64,000 bases of DNA from Chloroflexota bacterium (GCA_013388685.1 JACAET010000031.1:124001-188000), one strand, 5' to 3'; numbered from the stretch's first letter, positions 44,161 through 52,452 are shown. Numbers and translations are program-made. The notes: a model not told the origin generated them from the letters alone.

Positions 44161-45573
44161 ATGAGCCTCACGCTTGCGCGCGCCCTGCGAGTGGACCCCG
44201 CCGCCTGTGTTGCCTTCATTGGCGCGGGCGGCAAAACGACGGCAATGTTCAAACTGGCGCGGCAATTGCCAGCCGCAATCGTGACCGCCACAACTCACCT
44301 GGGCATCTGGCAGGCGCCCCTTGCCGATCATCACATCGCCACTGCCGGCGACACCGTCGAAGGCATCGAGAATCTTCAAGGCGTTCTGCTCGTCACCGGC
44401 GAACCTGAAGGCGAACGCCTCAAACCCATCTCACCTCCGCTGCTCCAGCGTCTGTATCAATACTGTCAGACCAATGCCATTCCTCTCCTGGTTGAAGCGG
44501 ATGGTTCGCGTCAGAAACCGCTCAAGGCTTGGGCAGAGCACGAGCCGCCCATTCCCGCCTTTGCCAGTCTGGTCGTTCACGTGGCGGGGCTTTCGGGCTT
44601 GGGCAAACCGTTGAGCGATGAAAATGTCCATCGCGCGGACATATTCGCAGAACTGAGCGGCTTGAACATCGGAGAACGCATTTCACCTGAAGCGCTCACC
44701 CGTGTTTTGACCCATCCTCAGGGCGGATGGAAGAACATCCCGACGACGGCGCGCCGGGCTGCCCTGCTCAATCAGGCAGATACAGCCGACCTGCAATCGG
44801 CGGCTCAAACCCTGACCTCGAGCCTGCTCCCCCTCTATCAGGCGGTCCTCATCTCCAGCCTGCTCCACGACCAGATCCACGCCGTGCATGAACCCATCGC
44901 GGGGATTGTCCTTGCGGCGGGCGAATCGAAGCGCTTCGGCAAGCCCAAGCAATTGCTGAATTGGAGAGGTCAGCCGTTCGTCCGGGCGGTGGCGCAGACG
45001 GCGCTTCGGGCGGGACTTTCGCCTGTGGTGGTAGTGACGGGAGCGAACGCAGAAGCAGTGGAAGCGGCAGTCCGTGACCTGGAGGTGGTCATTGTGCGGA
45101 ATGAAGCGTGGCAAAGCGGGCAGGGAAGTTCGGTGCGGGAGGGGCTTCGCGCCCTCACTCCCCCTCCGCCCTTTGGGCACCTCCCCCCAATCCGAAATGG
45201 AAAGTTAGATTTACACCATCCCCTTGATTTTGGATTGGGGGGAGGCTGGGAGGGGGGCGGGGTTGGCGGCGCGGTCTTTCTGCTCGCCGACCAGCCTCAG
45301 GTGACCACGACGGTCATTCAGGCGTTGAGGGAAAAACACGCCGAGGGGTTGTATCCTGTCGTTGTGCCGCTGGTCCTGGACCGGCGCGGCAACCCCGTCC
45401 TGTTCGACCGCACCACTTTCCCAGACCTGCTCTCCATTGAAGGCGACAGCGGCGGGCGGGCGATCTTCCACAAACATCGGGTGGAATACCTGCCCTGGCA
45501 CGACGACAGCCTGCTGCTGGACGTGGACACGCCCGAACAATACGAGCGATTGATTGCAAACGGAGACGTATGA
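44161..45573 (+). CDS. YqeC-MocA fusion: selenium-dependent hydroxylase accessory domain plus molybdopterin cytidylyltransferase
   Basis: 470 residues. Residues 1-~235 are YqeC-like: CVAFIGAGGKTTAMFKLARQ (P-loop), TATTHLGIWQAP, LLVEADGSRQKPLKAWAEHE, VVHVAGLSGLGKPLSDENVH. Residues ~243-470 are a MocA/MobA-type transferase: IAGIVLAAGESKRFGKPKQL, VVTGANAEAVEAAV, VFLLADQPQVTTTVI. MocA makes molybdopterin cytosine dinucleotide; YqeC is tied to molybdenum hydroxylase maturation. Inserted at bases ~45156-45263 is a palindromic repeat translated in frame (PPPPFGHLPPIRNGK...GGGWEGGGVGG). The ATGA overlap couples it to the next mocA-like gene. Confidence 0.88.
   Translation: MSLTLARALRVDPAACVAFIGAGGKTTAMFKLARQLPAAIVTATTHLGIWQAPLADHHIATAGDTVEGIENLQGVLLVTGEPEGERLKPISPPLLQRLYQYCQTNAIPLLVEADGSRQKPLKAWAEHEPPIPAFASLVVHVAGLSGLGKPLSDENVHRADIFAELSGLNIGERISPEALTRVLTHPQGGWKNIPTTARRAALLNQADTADLQSAAQTLTSSLLPLYQAVLISSLLHDQIHAVHEPIAGIVLAAGESKRFGKPKQLLNWRGQPFVRAVAQTALRAGLSPVVVVTGANAEAVEAAVRDLEVVIVRNEAWQSGQGSSVREGLRALTPPPPFGHLPPIRNGKLDLHHPLDFGLGGGWEGGGVGGAVFLLADQPQVTTTVIQALREKHAEGLYPVVVPLVLDRRGNPVLFDRTTFPDLLSIEGDSGGRAIFHKHRVEYLPWHDDSLLLDVDTPEQYERLIANGDV
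45156..45263. repeat. Palindromic repeat inserted in frame in yqeC-mocA
   Basis: CTCCCCCCAATCC (about 45182-45194) and GGATTGGGGGGAG (45232-45244) form a near-perfect stem; flanking CCCCCTCCGCCC and GGGAGGGGGGCGG extend it. It interrupts the transferase domain between GLRAL and GAVFLLADQP, with the reading frame kept. Confidence 0.75.
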
Positions 45574-46163
45574 TTTCAGCCGTCATTCTTGCGGCGGGTG
45601 AGTCGAAGCGCATGGGTCAGCCAAAGATGCTGCTGCCCTGGGGAGAAAGCAGCGTGCTGGCGCACGTTATCTCCGTCTTTCGGCGGGCGGGTATCGAGGA
45701 CATTCTTGTCGTCACAGGCGGGGCAAGGGAGCAGGTGGAGGAACTGGCAGCAGGTTTGGGGGCAAGGACGGTCTTCAACGAGACGTTTCAAAGGGGCGAG
45801 ATGTTGTCTTCCATCCAGTGCGGGCTGGGCGTGCTTTTGCAGGAAAAGGAAAAGGTGGCGGCGCTGATTGGGCTGGGCGACCAGCCTCAGGTCCAGGCGG
45901 GAAGCGTGCGAAGGGTGTGTGAGGCGTTTCTGGAGACGGAGTCCAGCCTTGTCGTGCCGAGTTATCGAATGCGGAGAGGGCATCCGTGGCTGTTGGCGCG
46001 CCCGTTGTGGGAGGCGATGCTCAAGGTCAAACCGCCCGCCTCGCCGCGCGATTTCCTGAACGCCCATGCAGAAGAGATTTGTTATGTGAATGTGGATGAT
46101 CCCACCATCCTCGCAGACCTGGATACGCCTGAGGAGTATCGCAGGTGGCAGGGGAAATCGTGA
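45570..46163 (+). CDS. MocA-like molybdenum cofactor nucleotidyltransferase
   Basis: 197 residues, no insertion. ISAVILAAGESKRMGQPKML (nucleotide loop), DILVVTGGAREQVEELA, VAALIGLGDQPQVQAGSVRR, and VPSYRMRRGHPWLLARPLW. It transfers CMP, GMP or AMP to molybdopterin; CMP transfer would fit the YqeC neighbour. It overlaps the fusion gene by 4 bases (ATGA). Presence of two MocA-like domains side by side, one of them disrupted by a repeat, suggests redundancy. Confidence 0.88.
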   Translation: MISAVILAAGESKRMGQPKMLLPWGESSVLAHVISVFRRAGIEDILVVTGGAREQVEELAAGLGARTVFNETFQRGEMLSSIQCGLGVLLQEKEKVAALIGLGDQPQVQAGSVRRVCEAFLETESSLVVPSYRMRRGHPWLLARPLWEAMLKVKPPASPRDFLNAHAEEICYVNVDDPTILADLDTPEEYRRWQGKS

Positions 46164-46202
46164 TACACTTGCCCGCTGAATTTCGGGAAACAGGGTTTGT
46201 TC

Positions 46203-46877
46203 ATGCTCTATCACTTTACACGCCTCATCGTCAAACTCGGAACGGAATTTCTCTGCCGCATAGACGCACCAAACCTGGACGCCATTCCTAAAAAGGGACC
46301 GCTGATTGTCATCACGAATCACACGGGGCAGCTGGAAGTGCCTGTGTTCTTTGGGCAACTGGCAACCCGCCCAATCACCGGCTGGGCAAAGGTCGAATCG
46401 TGGGATAACGCCTTCCTGCGCTGGCTGTTCAACCTGTGGGGGTTAATTCCCGTGCGGCGCGGGGAGGCGGATACCTCTGCCCTGCGGATGGCAATGAAGG
46501 CGCTGGAGGAGGGTTACATTTTTGGCATTGCGCCCGAAGGCACCCGCAACAAAACGGGACGGTTGAAACGCGCCCATCCCGGCGCGGTGATGCTGGCAGT
46601 GCATTCGGGGGCGCCGATTTTGCCTGTGGCGCACTGGGGCGGGGAGAATTTTCTGCGAAACCTGCGAAATTTGCGGCGCACCGACTTTCACATCCGTGTG
46701 GGCAAGCCGTTTAAACTGAACCTGGACGGTGTGAGGGTGACGCGCGACGTTCGCCAGCAGATTGCCGACGAGATGATGCTCCGCATTGCGGAACTTTTGC
46801 CAGCCGAGTATCGCGGCGAATACGCCAACGTTCCGCTGCCCGAAAGACCGTTTACACGAGTAGTAGAATGGTCATAG
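46203..46877 (+). CDS. PlsC-type 1-acyl-glycerol-3-phosphate acyltransferase
   Basis: 224 residues from the ATG at 46203 (an in-frame TTG is at 46197). Acyltransferase motifs I and III: ITNHTGQLEVPVFFG and IAPEGTRNKTGRLKR with HSGAPILPVAHWG. In motif I the usual HX4D reads HTGQLE, with Glu in place of Asp. Makes phosphatidic acid if active. The gene begins 39 nt after mocA, and its membrane-association helix is short. Confidence 0.88.
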   Translation: MLYHFTRLIVKLGTEFLCRIDAPNLDAIPKKGPLIVITNHTGQLEVPVFFGQLATRPITGWAKVESWDNAFLRWLFNLWGLIPVRRGEADTSALRMAMKALEEGYIFGIAPEGTRNKTGRLKRAHPGAVMLAVHSGAPILPVAHWGGENFLRNLRNLRRTDFHIRVGKPFKLNLDGVRVTRDVRQQIADEMMLRIAELLPAEYRGEYANVPLPERPFTRVVEWS

Positions 46878-46918
46878 GGTATCCTTGCATTATTGTTATG
46901 CGTTTTGCCGCCTCTGAT

Positions 46919-46947
46919 TTGAAGCAGGGGTGAAGACTTTGTACAAT
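46919..46947 (+). promoter_or_regulatory. Promoter of the GNGNGKG-tailed secreted protein
   Basis: TTGAAG (46919-46924), 17-nt spacer, TACAAT (46942-46947). Leader ~80 nt with two hairpins (see the repeat feature at 46956-47000). Confidence 0.65.
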
Positions 46948-46955
46948 CCATTGTG

Positions 46956-47000
46956 CAGTGCGCCTTCCGGCGCAGTGAAGTAAGAGAACGTCTCTTACAC
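46956..47000 (+). repeat. Palindromic repeat in the 5' leader of the secreted protein gene
   Basis: GCGCCTTCCGGCGC hairpin, then a perfect 8-bp inverted repeat GTAAGAGA (46980-46987) / TCTCTTAC (46991-46998) around ACG. GAAGTAAGAGAACGTC at 46977-46992 is the reverse-complement relative of the GACGTTCTCT family. Confidence 0.6.
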
Positions 47001-47035
47001 TGTTCGTGGAATTAATAGAGAAAGGAGTGTGTGAC

Positions 47036-47803
47036 ATGAGAAAAACCCGATGGATTCTTGCCCTTTTCGTGGGCATTGCTCTGCTGGCGGCTCAGGCTGG
47101 ACCTGTATTTGCCGCCCCCACCCTGCAGGAGGGAGTCATCACCGGAACGGTTACTGCGGCGACCTGCGAAACCGACGAGGCTGGCACGACCACCGTTCTA
47201 CTTACCATTCAGTCTGCAGACGGGACGTCTCAGACGGTGCGTGTTTCTCTGGAAACCGCAGTGGCGCTTGGCGTCCTGGCTGCCGATACCGCTTGTAGTG
47301 AAGAGGCGCTGGCGGGGGCAGTAGGCTTGGAGGTCAGCATTGACCCGTCGCTGGTCATCCCCGACGAAGAGGAAGAAGAGCAGGGCTGGAGGCATCCCGT
47401 TGCCTACGCCCTCAGTTTGTTCTTCGACGATGTCACAGACTACGATACCATCATGGCGGCGCATGAGGACGGAACGGGCTTCGGCGTCATTGCCCAGGCG
47501 TTGTGGATGACCACCCAAATGGAAGGCGACTCGGATGTTTTCCTGGCGATTCTCGAAGCCAAGGAAACGGGCGATTACAGCGCCTTCACGCTGGAGGATG
47601 GAACCGTCCCGCAAAACTGGGGACAGTTCAAAAAAGCGCTGAAAGGGAACAAGGACAACCTGGGAACGGTCATGTCCGACGTAAATCCGCAGGACACAGA
47701 CGATACAGACGATGAGGTCGGTCCTGCCAACAATAATGGTCAGGGCAATGGCAATAACGGCAAGGGGAACGGAAAAGGTAACGGAAAGGGCAAGGACGAT
47801 TAG
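47036..47803 (+). CDS. Exported protein with Asn/Gly/Lys repeat tail
   Basis: 255 residues. Signal peptide MRKTRWILALFVGIALLAAQ cut near GPVFAA. Residues ~30-110 resemble a beta-rich DUF5666-like domain (ITGTVTAATC...TVLLTIQSADG). Residues ~125-215 are an alpha-helical region with DVTDYDTIMAAHEDGTG and FGVIAQALWMTTQMEGDSD, of a kind I associate with uncharacterised Chloroflexota exported proteins. The C-terminus is a flexible Asp-rich and GNGNNGKGNGKGNGKGK tail. Ribosome site AAAGGAG. Function unknown; likely secreted, possibly wall- or polysaccharide-binding. Confidence 0.75.
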   Translation: MRKTRWILALFVGIALLAAQAGPVFAAPTLQEGVITGTVTAATCETDEAGTTTVLLTIQSADGTSQTVRVSLETAVALGVLAADTACSEEALAGAVGLEVSIDPSLVIPDEEEEEQGWRHPVAYALSLFFDDVTDYDTIMAAHEDGTGFGVIAQALWMTTQMEGDSDVFLAILEAKETGDYSAFTLEDGTVPQNWGQFKKALKGNKDNLGTVMSDVNPQDTDDTDDEVGPANNNGQGNGNNGKGNGKGNGKGKDD

Positions 47804-47821
47804 TTCGCCCTGCCAAACATC

Positions 47822-47860
47822 GAACGTCCCGAAGGTTTTCAACCAGCCTTCGGGACGTTC
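47822..47860. terminator. Bidirectional hairpin between convergent genes
   Basis: Perfect 14-bp stem GAACGTCCCGAAGG / CCTTCGGGACGTTC with an 11-nt loop. U-runs are weak on both sides, but it separates the converging 47036 and GNAT genes. Confidence 0.6.
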
Positions 47861-48303
47861 CCCATTGATTTGAGGGGAAGGAAATAGGCGTTCGTCTCGC
47901 GCTTTTGAAACCCCAACGAAAGATACAACTGATTCGCCGCCGTGCGCTGGGGGTTGGATGTGAGTGAGATACCGTTCGCGCCCGCCTCGCGCGCGATTTC
48001 GATGGCGGTTTGCATCAGGGCTTTGGCAATGCCCCTGTTGCGATAGCGGTCATCCACCACCACATCCTCGACAATCGAACGGACGCCCGTCGGGACGCGG
48101 TAAAGCGCAAGGGTCAGCATGCCAGCAATCGGGGAGTCGGCAGCGGGAAAGCGCGCCACCAGCAGTGTGGAGGTCCCAGAGTCAATCAGGAGGGTCAGGT
48201 CATCCCACGAGGGCTTCGGTTTGTGCGCCCCCAATAAAGGGACCAGCCGCTGCACCGCTTCGAAGATTTCTTCCGTGAAGCGGGTGACTTTTTCGATGTG
48301 CAT
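47839..48303 (-). CDS. GNAT family N-acetyltransferase
   Basis: 154 residues. The acetyl-CoA-binding motif A is RSIVEDVVVDDRYRNRGIAK (Arg/Gln-x-x-Gly-x-Gly/Ala pattern as RNRGIAKAL), then the NPQRTAANQLYLSLGF motif B. Substrate unknown. Stop lies within the terminator hairpin arm region; the start is 3 nt after the stop of the Pcs-like gene, so co-transcription is likely. Confidence 0.88.
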   Translation of the reverse strand: MHIEKVTRFTEEIFEAVQRLVPLLGAHKPKPSWDDLTLLIDSGTSTLLVARFPAADSPIAGMLTLALYRVPTGVRSIVEDVVVDDRYRNRGIAKALMQTAIEIAREAGANGISLTSNPQRTAANQLYLSLGFQKRETNAYFLPLKSMGNVPKAG

Positions 48304-48306
48304 GCG

Positions 48307-49029
48307 CTACGCAGGTTTCGGCGCGCCCAGTTTGGGAAACAAACTCATCACGGCGTAATACGCCACATACACGAACGAAACCGTCACAACCCATTGGGGC
48401 ACGTTGGGATACTGCAGCAAGCCCCACACACCCAGCGCGCCGTAGAGGTAGGTCAGCGCGAGAGTCAGGCGGCGCAGGCGGTTGTTGCGGGTGGGGTAGA
48501 GATATTTGATCGGCACAAAGACGAGGATGTTGCAAATCACCAGCGCCGCGAAATTGACCCAGGGATTCAGCCCCAGCAGCATCATGTACAGGACGAGGAA
48601 ATTCCACACCGAAGGGAAGCCCTTGAAGAAATAGGATTGTTCGTCCGTTTTTGCTTCGACCTGCGAGAACTGGAACGCCGAAGTCAGCAAAATGGAAAGC
48701 GCCGCCGCCAGTTCGAGCCCCTGCGGCATCAGGTTCGGCACCCGCACCAGCAACAGCGAAGCCACGACGACGTAGTTGAGATAATCAATGATGTTATCCA
48801 TCAAGCCGCCGTCAATCCAGCGGGCATGGGTTTTCACGTCGAACCAGCGCGCCAGAATGCCGTCGAACCCGTCCACGAACATGGCGAGGATGATGAACAC
48901 GATGGCAAGCCTGATGTTCCCCTCCCAAATGGCGAGCAGGGTCAAAAAGCCCCACACCGCGCCTGTGGCAGTGAATAAGTGCACACCGTTTGCAAGGGCT
49001 TTGCGCGCCCAAAGAGGAAGTTTTTCCAT
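48307..49029 (-). CDS. CDP-alcohol phosphatidyltransferase, phosphatidylcholine synthase-like
   Basis: 240 residues, about eight membrane helices. The active-site stretch FVDGFDGILARWFDVKTHAR is followed by DGGLMDNIIDYLNYVVV. The spacing from AR to the second acidic block is longer (12) than in the standard DGx2ARx8Gx3Dx3D motif and matches phosphatidylcholine synthase (Pcs), which has DGxDGxxARxxDVK...DGxxLDxxxDYxxY. Pcs condenses choline with CDP-diacylglycerol. The assignment to Pcs itself is inference. It precedes the GNAT gene by 3 nt. Confidence 0.75.
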   Translation of the reverse strand: MEKLPLWARKALANGVHLFTATGAVWGFLTLLAIWEGNIRLAIVFIILAMFVDGFDGILARWFDVKTHARWIDGGLMDNIIDYLNYVVVASLLLVRVPNLMPQGLELAAALSILLTSAFQFSQVEAKTDEQSYFFKGFPSVWNFLVLYMMLLGLNPWVNFAALVICNILVFVPIKYLYPTRNNRLRRLTLALTYLYGALGVWGLLQYPNVPQWVVTVSFVYVAYYAVMSLFPKLGAPKPA

Positions 49030-49050
49030 CGGTTCTCACCTCGAAATTTT

Positions 49051-49189
49051 TTGCAATTGCTCTGTTGCGAGGATGTCATTGCGAGCCGCCGCAAGCGGCG
49101 AAGCAATCCCTTTGCCAGCTGGGAGACTGCTTCGCTTCGCTCGCAGCGACATACTTTGAGAGTGTTTGCAACAGAGCATTTCGCAATTA
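49051..49189. repeat. MITE-like nested inverted repeat
   Basis: Outer arms GCTCTGTTGC (49059-49068) / GCAACAGAGC (49168-49177), inner arms GTCATTGCGAGC (49075-49086) / GCTCGCAGCGAC (49139-49150, 10/12 match). The inner unit GTCATTGCGAGC...GAAGCAATC is a widespread dispersed sequence in bacteria. No ORF inside. Confidence 0.7.
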
Positions 49190-49196
49190 TACAAAG

Positions 49197-49229
49197 AAAA
49201 AGCGCGGAGCAGAATGCTCCGCGCTTTTC
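49197..49229 (-). terminator. Intrinsic terminator of ileS
   Basis: Stem AAAGCGCGGAGC / GCTCCGCGCTTT with loop AGAAT, then TTTTT on the minus strand, 5 nt past the ileS stop. Confidence 0.9.
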
Positions 49230-49233
49230 AAAA

Positions 49234-52200
49234 CTATTTTTTGACCAGCCCCGCCTTGACGGTTTCACCGTCGAATGAATCGGCGAGGACGGAGGCTCCT
49301 TCGGGCGGACTGCCAAACACGAGATGGGTCGTCAGCGTTTCGGCGGTGATGTAATCCTGGTGCGCTTCAATCGCGGACCTCAAGCCTGCGGAGGCTTCGA
49401 CGAACAGTTCGATCCTGTCAGCCACGTCCAGGTCGGCGCTCTTGCGCAAATCCTGCACGCGGCGGACGAATTCACGCGCCAGACCTTCCTGCACGAGTTC
49501 GGGGGTCAGGTCGGTGACCAGGGCGGCAACGTAGGCGCCCTCCTCCGCCACAGCGAACCCTTCTTTTGCCTGTGCCTTGACTTCCACTTCTTCGGGCAGG
49601 ATGTCGTATTGCGCGCCGTCGAGCATCACCTTGAGGGGCTGACCTGCCATCAGGGTGCGCGCCGCATCTTCGGCGTTCATGGCAAGGATCGCCTTTTGCA
49701 GGGCAGGAAACTTGTTGCCGTATTTCTGCCCCAACTGTTTGGGCAAAGGCTTGACCGTGTGCGAGACTGCCTCGGTTGAAGCATCCAGCAGGCGCACGCG
49801 TTTGACGTTCAACTCGTCCATCAAGAGATCGGCGTAGGTTTCGACGGCTTTGCGTTCGGCGGGGTTGCCCACAGAGAACGCTGCTTCTGCCAGCGGCTGA
49901 CGCACTTTGCGATTCGCCTTTTGGCGGGCGGAATGCCCCAGCGAGACGAGTTTCATCACCACATCCATGTCGCGGTTGAGCGATTCGTCTATCAGTTCGG
50001 GCATGGATTGGGGCCACGATGCGAGATGCACCGATTCGGGCGCAGTCTCATCCACCGAGCGGACAAGGTTTTGATAAAGTTCCTCGGCGAGGAAAGGCAT
50101 GGCAGGGGCAAGCAGTTTCGAGGTCGTGACGAGAGCCGTGTAGAGGGTGGAGTAGGCGGCCTGTTTGTCGGCATCCGATTCGGATTTCCAGAAGCGGCGG
50201 CGGGAACGGCGCAGATACCATGTCGAGAGTTTCTCCACAAAGGCTTCGATGGGACGCGTGGCGTTCGGCACGTCGTAGTGTTCGTATGCCTCCGTCACAT
50301 CGCGGACGAGGGTATTGAGTTCGGATAACAGCCAGCGGTCGAGGTCGTTGGTGGCGATGGGCAGGGTGGTGAGGGTGGGTTTGTCGAGGTTGGCGTACGT
50401 CACGAAGAAGGAATAGACGTTCCACAGCGTGAGCGTGAAACTGCGAATGACCTCGCCCACCAAATCCGAGGAGAAGCGGCGCTCGTTGCCCGGCGGGGTG
50501 GCGGTGTAGAGATACCAGCGGAAGGCGTCCGCGCCGTGAACGCTCAGCACGTCCCACGGAGCGATGATGTTGCCCTTCGACTTGGACATTTTTTGCCCGT
50601 CGCCGTCGAGAATCAGACCAAGACTGATTACGTTTTTAAAGGAGATTTCATCAAAAAGCAGTGTACTAATGGCATGCAGGGAGTAGAACCAGCCACGCGT
50701 CTGATCCACGGCTTCGCAGATGTAATCGGCGGGGAATTGCGACTCGAACTTTTCCCTGTTCTCGAACGGATAGTGCCACTGTGCCACAGGCATGGAGCCC
50801 GAGTCGAACCAGACGTCGATCAAGTCGGGGACGCGCGTCATCTGCCCGCCGCATTCGGCGCAAGCCCAATGAATCTGATCCACGTACGGGCGGTGCAGGT
50901 CGAGGTCGCTCAGGTCGCGTCCGGCTTTTTCGGAGAGTTCCTGCACCGAGCCGATACCTTCGCGGTGTTTACACGTTTCACATTCCCAGATCGGCAGCGG
51001 CGTGCCCCAGTAACGTTCGCGGCTGAGCGCCCAGTCTATGTTGTTGGCAAGCCAGTTCCCAAAGCGACCCTCTCGTGTGTGTTCGGGAACCCAGTTGATG
51101 GTATTGTTCAGAGCCACGAGGCGATCACGGTGGGCAGACGTGCGGATGTACCACGACTCACGCGCGTAATAGAGGAGCGGGGTTTTGCAGCGCCAGCAGA
51201 AGGGATAGGTATGGGTGTACTCGCCGGACTTGAAGAGCAGCCCGCGCGCGCGCAGGTCCTCGGTGATATGCGGGTCGGCGTCCTTGACGAACACCCCGCG
51301 CCAGGGCGTCACTTCGTTGATGAATGTGCCGTCAGGCAGGACGGTCATCAGCACGGGCAGGTCGTGCTGTTTGGCGGTCTCCATGTCCTCCTGACCAAAG
51401 GCGGGGGCGATGTGCACCAGCCCCGAACCGTCCTCGGTGGTGACGAACTCGCCCAGCACCACGTAATGGGCGGGTTTGTCAGGCGGCAGGAAAGTGAACA
51501 GCGGATGGTACTTCACGCCTTTGAGTTTCTTCCCTTTGAACGTGTCCACCACCTTGACCCATTCCTCGCCGAACACTTTCTGCACCAGCGCCTTGGCAAG
51601 GATGAGTCTTTCCGTCCTGCCGTTGTTGTCGCGTTCGACAGTCACATACTCCACATCGGGGTGCGCGGCAACGGCGACGTTAGCGGGCAAGGTCCAGGGG
51701 GTGGTCGTCCACACCAGCAGGGAGGTGCCGGGATGGTCCACCAGCGGCATGCGGACAAAGACCGAGGGGTCGGTCGCCTCGTCGTAGCCGAGGGCAACCT
51801 CGTGGTCCGAAAGAGGCGTACCGCAGCGCGGGCAGTACGGTACCACCTTGTAGCCCTTGTAAAGCAGGTCCCGATCCCAGAAGTTTTTCAGAATCCACCA
51901 GACCGACTCGATGTAGTCGTTGGTGTAGGTTACGTAGGCGTCTTCGAGATCCACCCAGAAGGCGATGCGGTCGGTGAGTTTCTCCCAATCCTGAATGTAG
52001 GTGAAGACGGACTTCTTGCACAGTTCGTTAAAGCGGTCAATGCCGTAATCTTCGATTTGTTGTTTATTGGTAAAACCCAGTTGCTTTTCAACCTCGATCT
52101 CCACAGGCAGACCGTGCGTATCCCAGCCGCCGCGGCGCGAGACGTGATACCCGCGCATGATCTTGTAACGCGGGAACATATCCTTGAAGGCGCGCGCCAG

Positions 52201-52377
52201 CACATGATGCACGCCCGGCTTTCCATTGGCGGTTGGCGGTCCCTCGTAGAACACATATTCGGGTGCGCCTTTGCGCTGCTCAACGGTCTTCTTGAAGATT
52301 TCGGCTTGCTTCCAGAACTTCAACACGCCTTCCTCCATCGAAGTCACGTTGAGTTTGGGTGAAACAGGTTTGAACAT
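49234..52377 (-). CDS. ileS: Isoleucyl-tRNA synthetase
   Basis: 1047 residues. HIGH-like motif ANGKPGVHHVLARAF after EGPPT, and KMSKS in DGDGQKMSKSKGNI. Editing domain (CP1) between, then the anticodon-binding region and C-terminal extension. Length ~1040 and the GVHHVLARAFKDMF style suggest the long IleS2 type (eukaryote-like), whose members are often less sensitive to mupirocin; this is inference. Preceded by a T-box leader and promoter at 52453-52774. It ends in a strong terminator. Confidence 0.96.
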   Translation of the reverse strand: MFKPVSPKLNVTSMEEGVLKFWKQAEIFKKTVEQRKGAPEYVFYEGPPTANGKPGVHHVLARAFKDMFPRYKIMRGYHVSRRGGWDTHGLPVEIEVEKQLGFTNKQQIEDYGIDRFNELCKKSVFTYIQDWEKLTDRIAFWVDLEDAYVTYTNDYIESVWWILKNFWDRDLLYKGYKVVPYCPRCGTPLSDHEVALGYDEATDPSVFVRMPLVDHPGTSLLVWTTTPWTLPANVAVAAHPDVEYVTVERDNNGRTERLILAKALVQKVFGEEWVKVVDTFKGKKLKGVKYHPLFTFLPPDKPAHYVVLGEFVTTEDGSGLVHIAPAFGQEDMETAKQHDLPVLMTVLPDGTFINEVTPWRGVFVKDADPHITEDLRARGLLFKSGEYTHTYPFCWRCKTPLLYYARESWYIRTSAHRDRLVALNNTINWVPEHTREGRFGNWLANNIDWALSRERYWGTPLPIWECETCKHREGIGSVQELSEKAGRDLSDLDLHRPYVDQIHWACAECGGQMTRVPDLIDVWFDSGSMPVAQWHYPFENREKFESQFPADYICEAVDQTRGWFYSLHAISTLLFDEISFKNVISLGLILDGDGQKMSKSKGNIIAPWDVLSVHGADAFRWYLYTATPPGNERRFSSDLVGEVIRSFTLTLWNVYSFFVTYANLDKPTLTTLPIATNDLDRWLLSELNTLVRDVTEAYEHYDVPNATRPIEAFVEKLSTWYLRRSRRRFWKSESDADKQAAYSTLYTALVTTSKLLAPAMPFLAEELYQNLVRSVDETAPESVHLASWPQSMPELIDESLNRDMDVVMKLVSLGHSARQKANRKVRQPLAEAAFSVGNPAERKAVETYADLLMDELNVKRVRLLDASTEAVSHTVKPLPKQLGQKYGNKFPALQKAILAMNAEDAARTLMAGQPLKVMLDGAQYDILPEEVEVKAQAKEGFAVAEEGAYVAALVTDLTPELVQEGLAREFVRRVQDLRKSADLDVADRIELFVEASAGLRSAIEAHQDYITAETLTTHLVFGSPPEGASVLADSFDGETVKAGLVKK

Positions 52378-52387
52378 TCTGCCTCCG

Positions 52388-52451
52388 TCGGTTGCAGGTT
52401 ATCAGGTTGACAAGTTGAACGTTCAAACATTCCAACCTGTAACTTTCAACT
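52388..52451. repeat. AGGTT / AACCT palindromic array between T-box terminator and ileS start
   Basis: GGTTGCAGGTTATCAGGTTGAC runs into an inverted block TTCAAACATTCCAACCTGTAAC. Similar to 19319-19385. It occupies the leader between the T-box terminator and the ATG. Confidence 0.6.
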
Positions 52452-52452
52452 T

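Noticed and set aside
50536..52362. 608-codon plus-strand ORF opposite ileS
   Set aside because: Antisense frame of a GC-rich gene; ileS motifs fix the real frame.
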